From Closterium sp. Naga37s-1 (Eukaryota; Streptophyta; Zygnematophyceae; Desmidiales; Closteriaceae): a stretch of DNA of 64,000 nt. This document shows positions 60,020 through 64,000 of the stretch, piece after piece. The position numbers and the translations under genes were made by a program. The first letter of the stretch is position 1, and each line of letters starts with the position of its first letter. Location: contig CANJKZ010000977.1 in the NCBI GenBank assembly GCA_947471745.1, forward strand, positions 1,716,501 to 1,780,500, given 5' to 3'. The notes under the pieces were generated by a model, which made no database searches, was not told the DNA's origin, and saw only the letters and a program-made list of their open reading frames with translations.

Positions 60020-63000
60020 ATGCGCTCACCATCGTCTGCCATCCCTGCCATTCCGCGTACCGCAAGCATTCCTGGTCTCAGATGTATCTCTCGTTTCTCC
60101 AAATCCGTTGCGTCCAATATTCTACTTCCACATCTGAATGCTTTCCCACCTTGTTCGTCTTCCCGCTCCCTCAGCTACTTGACGACCCGCATAGCCGCAG
60201 CACCCGCCGACACCGTCATCTCCGCTCATGGCCGCGGAACCCCCATCCTTCTCGCCCGCGCGCTCCTCCCCGCCACTTCCGCCACTTCCGCCACTCCCGC
60301 CTCCGCGAGCCGCCGCTCCCACTTGCACGCTCCCTCCGCGTCCGCCTTCTCCCGCACGCTCCACTCCGACTCCTCCTCTTCCGCCAAGCTTTCCGCCACG
60401 CCTCCTTCCGAACCGTTTGGCTCGTCAGCGCCGTCTGCAGCTTCGGCAGCCGGAGCTGGAGGTTCGGCAGCCGGTGCAGCAGCCTCGAAGTCGTCGGTTT
60501 CGCCTCAGCTGACGTCCCCGCCGCCTCCCAAGGCAGTGCCGCTTTCGACCCTGATGGATAACTTTCTGGACGGCACCAGCAGGTGCGTGCAAGGAGTGAG
60601 TTGAGTATTCATTAAACTCAGCTTCTCCTTCCCAAGGCAGTGCCGCTTTCGACGTTGATGGATAACTTTCTGGACGGCACCAGCAGGTGGGTGCGTGCGA
60701 GGAGTGAGTTGAGTATCTATTAAACTCAAATTCTCCTTCCCAGGGCAGTGCCTCTTTCGACCCTGATGGATAACGTTTTGGACGGCACCGGTAGGTGAGT
60801 GCTAGGAATCGGAGTGGGAAGAGTGGGAGGAGTGGGAGGAGTGGGAGAAATGAAGTGGAGATGGTGTGAGGCGCAGGGCCGGGCCTGGACTGGAGGGGTT
60901 GTGGCTTTTGAGGCGTCATTCATGACTCATGCGTGCTCCTGGTGTGCTATGCTCTCTGCTCTCTCTTCGCTATTCCTCCACTCCTCACAGTGTGTATCTG
61001 GAGGAGCTGCAGCGGGCATGGGAGCAGGACCCCAACAGCGTGGACAAATCGTGGGACACCTTCTTCCGTAACTTCACAGGTAACCTGCCTGCTCCTGAGG
61101 TAGTTCACAGGTATATCTCCTGCTTTTGCGAGTTTTGAGTCGACTCAAAACTCAGACCCCAACAGCGTGGACAAGTCGTGGGACACCTTCTTCCGTAACC
61201 CTCCTGCTCCTGGGTAACCTCACAGATGCCGCTCTTGCGTCTGGGTAGTTTTGCAGGTGGCGCTCTTGTTTCTCGATAGACTTAGAGGTGCCCCTGCTGG
61301 ATTCCAGAAAATGTTCAGTTCAGGTATGTTTCCTGCTCTTGGGTGAACTCCACTGGTGCTCATCCTGCTACTAGGCAAGGCATCCATCCTTCCCGCACGC
61401 ATCCTTCCTCCAGCTCCAGCAAATGTTCAGGTATGTCTCCTGCTCATCCTGCTACTAGGCATCCATCCTTCCCGCACGCATCCCTCCCTCCAGCTCCAGC
61501 AACCTTCTGTAGTACCACATGGTTGGCGATTTGCCAGGTCAACGTTCGCCATATCACTTCACTTGTGTGTGTGCGCGCATGTGCATGTGTGCGTGCATGT
61601 GTGGGTACAGAGGAATGCAGGCACCCCAAGTCTACCACTTTCTGTCTATCTATCCCATCTGAACCCGTTCCATCCAACGCTGACTCAACCCAGGCAAGCC
61701 GTCAACGGAGCCTGTGCTGCGCACAGAGGAGGCATCGCAGGGCAGGCGATTCAACCCTAGCAAGTGTATGGAAGGCAGTTCCAAGTCACCCCAAATCTCT
61801 ACCAATCCCTGTCCATTCCATCTGTACCTTTTCAAACCGAACCCCATGCTTCTTAACCCAGGCAAGCCGTCGTCGGAGCCAGTGCTGCGCACGGAGGGGG
61901 GCATCTCGGGGCAGACGATTCAGGAGAGCATGCGGATGCTGCTGCTGGTGCGCGCCTACCAAGTCAACGGCCACATGAAGGCCAACCTCGACCCTCTTGG
62001 ACTTGACGCCCGCAAGCCCCCCAGTGAGTGGCAGAGACGAAAAGGGGTTGGTTACTGTTGCCATCACTGCTGCTGCTGGTGCGCGCCTACCAGGTCAACG
62101 GGCACATGAAGGCCAATCTTGACCCCCTTGGCCTCGATGCTCGCAAGCCCCCCAGTGAGTAGGGGACACGAGGGGAGGGAGGCATGGGAGGGCTTGAGGG
62201 TGTGGCTTGTGCTGCTCCTGCTGGTGCGCGCCTACGAGGTCAACAGCCACATGAAGGCGAATCTTGACCCCCTCGGCCTCGACGCCCGCAAGCCCGGCTT
62301 GTCCGGCTTTCCGGCTTGTGGCGCATGTCCGGCTTTCTCCGGAGAACCGCCCCGTGCAGACTCTCAGGGAGAGGAGGGGTCCTGCCTCCTCCGCTCCTTG
62401 CTCACCTCACCTTTCACTCACTCACTCCCCTCTCCTGCGTGCGTCCTCTGCTCCCCCTCCCCTCCCCCCCCTTCCCCCCCCTTCCCCCCCCCAATCCCCC
62501 CCCCCCCATCCCTCTCCCCATGGCCTCGCTCGCCTTTTGCAGTTGAGCTGGACCCGGCCCTCTATGGCTTCTCAGAAGCTGATTTGGACCGGCAGTTCTT
62601 CCTGGGCGTGTGGCGCATGTCCGGCTTCCTCTCTGAGAACCGCCCCGTGCAGACCCTCAGGGAGATCCTGGCACGGCTGGAGCAGACGTACTGTGGCACG
62701 GTGGGGTACGAGTACATGCACATTGCTGACCGGGAGCAGTGCAACTGGCTGCGGGATAAGATTGAGACGCCCACCAAGAGGAAATACGGCAAGCAGCGAC
62801 GTCAGGTGAGGTTTTTCTGGGGGGCAGGAGGGGGACGGAGGTGGGGGGTAGGTGGGATTCGGTTGCGGGTTGCCTTGTGAGAGGGGGTTGAGAGATGAGG
62901 AGACAGGGAGGGAAGGTGAGAGGGAGAGAGAGTGAGTGAGTGAGAGGGAGAGAGGGAGAGAGGGAGGCAGTGAGGGAGGGAGATCCTGGCACGGCTGGAG

Positions 63001-64000
63001 CAGACGTACTGTGGCACGGTGGGGTACGAGTACATGCACATTGCTGACCGGGAGCAGTGCAACTGGCTCCGGGATAAGATTGAGACTCCCACCAAGCGCA
63101 AATACGGCAAGCAGAGATCAGGTATTTCTGAGGAAATACCCCTCACCCGAACAGGTCATACTGGACCGGCTCATCTGGAGCTCCGAGTTTGAGAACTTTA
63201 TTGCCTAAAGTGGCTTTGAGTCGAGTCAGAAACGCACTCATGTTTCCTGTGTGATGTGAACCTGCCCCATGCATGAATCGATGCCCATATACCTCCTCAT
63301 GCACGCAGGTGATTCTGGACAGGCTCATCTGGAGCTCCGAGTTTGAGAACTTCATTGCCAACAAGTGACGTTTGAGTCATGTCAGAAACCCAACCCACAC
63401 ATGTTCCTTCTGCGAACCCTGTCTGTCCGTGCCCACGGCACCCGTACCGCACTTGCAGGTGATTCTGGACAGGCTCATCTGGAGCTCCGAGTTTGAAAAC
63501 TTCATTGCCAACAAGTGGCTTCTGGTGTGAACCCTGCCTGATGCACGATGCCCACATACCTCCCTCCTCATGCACGCAGGTCATACTGGACAGGCTCATC
63601 TGGAGCTCCGAGTTTGAAAACTTCATTGCCAACAAGTGGGGCGCGGCGAAGCGCTTCGGCCTGGAGGGCGCTGAGACGCTCATCCCGGGGATGAAGGAGA
63701 TGATCGACCGGGCGGCAGATCTTGGCGTGGAGAGCGTGGTGATTGGTCGGACACTTACCCCACCCACTCACGCACTTACCCCACCCACTCACGCCCATGT
63801 GCCTTGTGTGTGAACCCTGCACGGTGCCCCAACCCCTTACCGAACAGGTGATTCTGGACAGGCTCATCTGGAGCTCCGAGTTTGAGAACTTCATCGCCAA
63901 CAAGTGGGGCGCAGCCAAGCGCTTCGGCCTAGAGGGCGCTGAGACGCTCATCCCGGGGATGAAGGAGATGATCGACCGGGCGGCAGATCTCGGCGTGGAG
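60020..64000 (+). CDS. OGDH: Mitochondrial 2-oxoglutarate dehydrogenase E1, 5' part
   Basis: Thiamine-diphosphate enzyme that decarboxylates 2-oxoglutarate in the citric acid cycle; E1 of the mitochondrial complex. Exons: 60020-60582, 60991-61079, 61862-62023, 62543-62805, then an exon starting [15 protein letters not shown] for which two long candidates exist (63579 to ~63746, and 63848 beyond the window). The N-terminus [22 protein letters not shown] is rich in Arg/Ser/Ala without acidic residues for ~65 residues, as expected of a transit peptide. Family landmarks in order: [134 protein letters not shown]. The catalytic and thiamine-binding parts lie beyond the window. Phases match at every junction. 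Confidence 0.93.
60630..60800 (+). repeat. Two echoes of OGDH exon 1 3' edge plus donor
   Basis: In intron 1, downstream of exon 1. Units of about 109 bp at 60630-60702 and 60738-60800 repeat [14 protein letters not shown] with its donor (AGGTGGGTGC, AGGTGAGTGC) and the intron flank GAGTGAGTTGAGTATC. Three potential donors with the same upstream context thus follow each other. Confidence 0.93.
61148..61215 (+). repeat. Echo of OGDH exon 2 3' edge
   Basis: In intron 2, downstream of exon 2. [15 protein letters not shown] is repeated with a shortened end; donor-like GGTAACC follows after a small insertion. Confidence 0.9.
61686..61765 (+). repeat. Echo of OGDH exon 3 5' edge plus acceptor
   Basis: In intron 2, upstream of exon 3. 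ACCCAG acceptor, then GCAAGCCGTCAACGGAGCC, matching 61862 onward for about 65 nt with indels that break frame. Confidence 0.88.
62064..62296 (+). repeat. Two echoes of OGDH exon 3 3' edge
   Basis: In intron 3, downstream of exon 3. Copies at 62064-62158 (with CCCCCCAGTGAGT donor) and 62205-62296 (donor lost) encode [20 protein letters not shown] and [20 protein letters not shown]. Confidence 0.93.
62297..62375 (+). repeat. Echo of OGDH exon 4 internal part
   Basis: In intron 3, upstream of exon 4, fused directly to the second exon 3 echo. GCATGTCCGGCTTTCTCCGG and GAGAACCGCCCCGTGCAGAC match 62614-62665. No acceptor of its own. Confidence 0.8.
62979..63122 (+). repeat. Echo of OGDH exon 4 3' edge plus donor
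   Basis: In intron 4, downstream of exon 4. About 135 nt nearly identical to 62662-62805 ([20 protein letters not shown] to RKYGKQR), ending TCAGGTATTT. A 2-nt deletion near the end would shift the frame if it were used. Confidence 0.93.
63151..63522 (+). repeat. Three short echoes of OGDH exon 5 5' edge plus acceptor
   Basis: In intron 4. Each begins with CAG and then GTCATACTGGAC or GTGATTCTGGAC: 63155 (stop after NFIA), 63309 (stop after FIANK), 63459 (stop soon after FIANKW). They precede the two long copies, so five acceptors with the same downstream sequence occur within 700 bp. Confidence 0.93.
63579..63755 (+). repeat. First long OGDH exon 5 candidate
   Basis: [15 protein letters not shown] through [10 protein letters not shown] without stop, then GGTCGGAC as a possible donor near 63746. 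A nearly identical second candidate starts at 63848 and leaves the window. Either or both could be the real exon. Confidence 0.85.
63848..64000 (+). repeat. Second long OGDH exon 5 candidate, cut by window end
   Basis: Acceptor GAACAG, then [15 protein letters not shown] to DLGVE at the last base. Differences from the first candidate are all or nearly all silent. Confidence 0.85.

Overview
This is nuclear DNA from a eukaryote of the green-plant lineage. Four conserved housekeeping or regulatory genes with canonical GT-AG introns sit among nested plant-type LTR retrotransposons, MITEs and GC-rich minisatellites. The small intron-rich genes and the Ty1/copia elements with very short LTRs and Gly/Ala-rich linkers suggest a streptophyte alga or bryophyte. 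A zygnematophyte is my guess, at low confidence.

Layout. 707-5322 (-) is cytosolic seryl-tRNA synthetase (8 exons). 5733-6236 is a small inverted-repeat MITE. 6310-13018 (+) is a complete Ty1/copia insertion that lacks gag, and 13090-13315 is a tRNA-like SINE. 13608-18875 (-) is a five-knuckle CCHC, RS-rich protein gene. 19244-33115 is a retrotransposon nest: a decayed Ty3/gypsy element holds a copia element (21344-28998, -), which itself holds a 375-bp TRIM (24380-24754); the gypsy sequence then runs abruptly into a decayed copia fragment. 33658-35241 (-) is a broken hAT transposase. 37286-44861 (-) is a copia element with one intact 2011-codon gag-pol frame. 45289-47529 (-) is a polyglutamine bZIP factor. 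49375-50193 is a MULE-like MITE with a 9-bp target duplication. 52001-53462 is a non-autonomous LTR element with no gag-pol. 53900-58726 (-) is proteasome subunit beta-2 (PBB type, 7 exons). Divergent from it, 60020 to the window end (+), is the 5' part of mitochondrial 2-oxoglutarate dehydrogenase E1.

Most unusual observations. (1) Introns of all four multi-exon genes carry 'exon echoes': same-strand partial copies of the neighbouring exon edge with its splice site. Echoes of a 3' exon edge lie downstream of that exon and echoes of a 5' edge lie upstream. (2) The TRIM has a tRNA-Glu-like pol III promoter straddling its LTR/primer-binding-site junction, with a T-run at the matching LTR position as a possible terminator. 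(3) The copia family shows stretches matching the complement of initiator tRNA-Met well beyond the usual 12-nt primer site. (4) Their leaders carry GC-rich or low-complexity tandem arrays that differ between elements.

Exon coordinates were derived by eye from splice consensus, reading-frame continuity and family knowledge; no alignment or RNA evidence was available.
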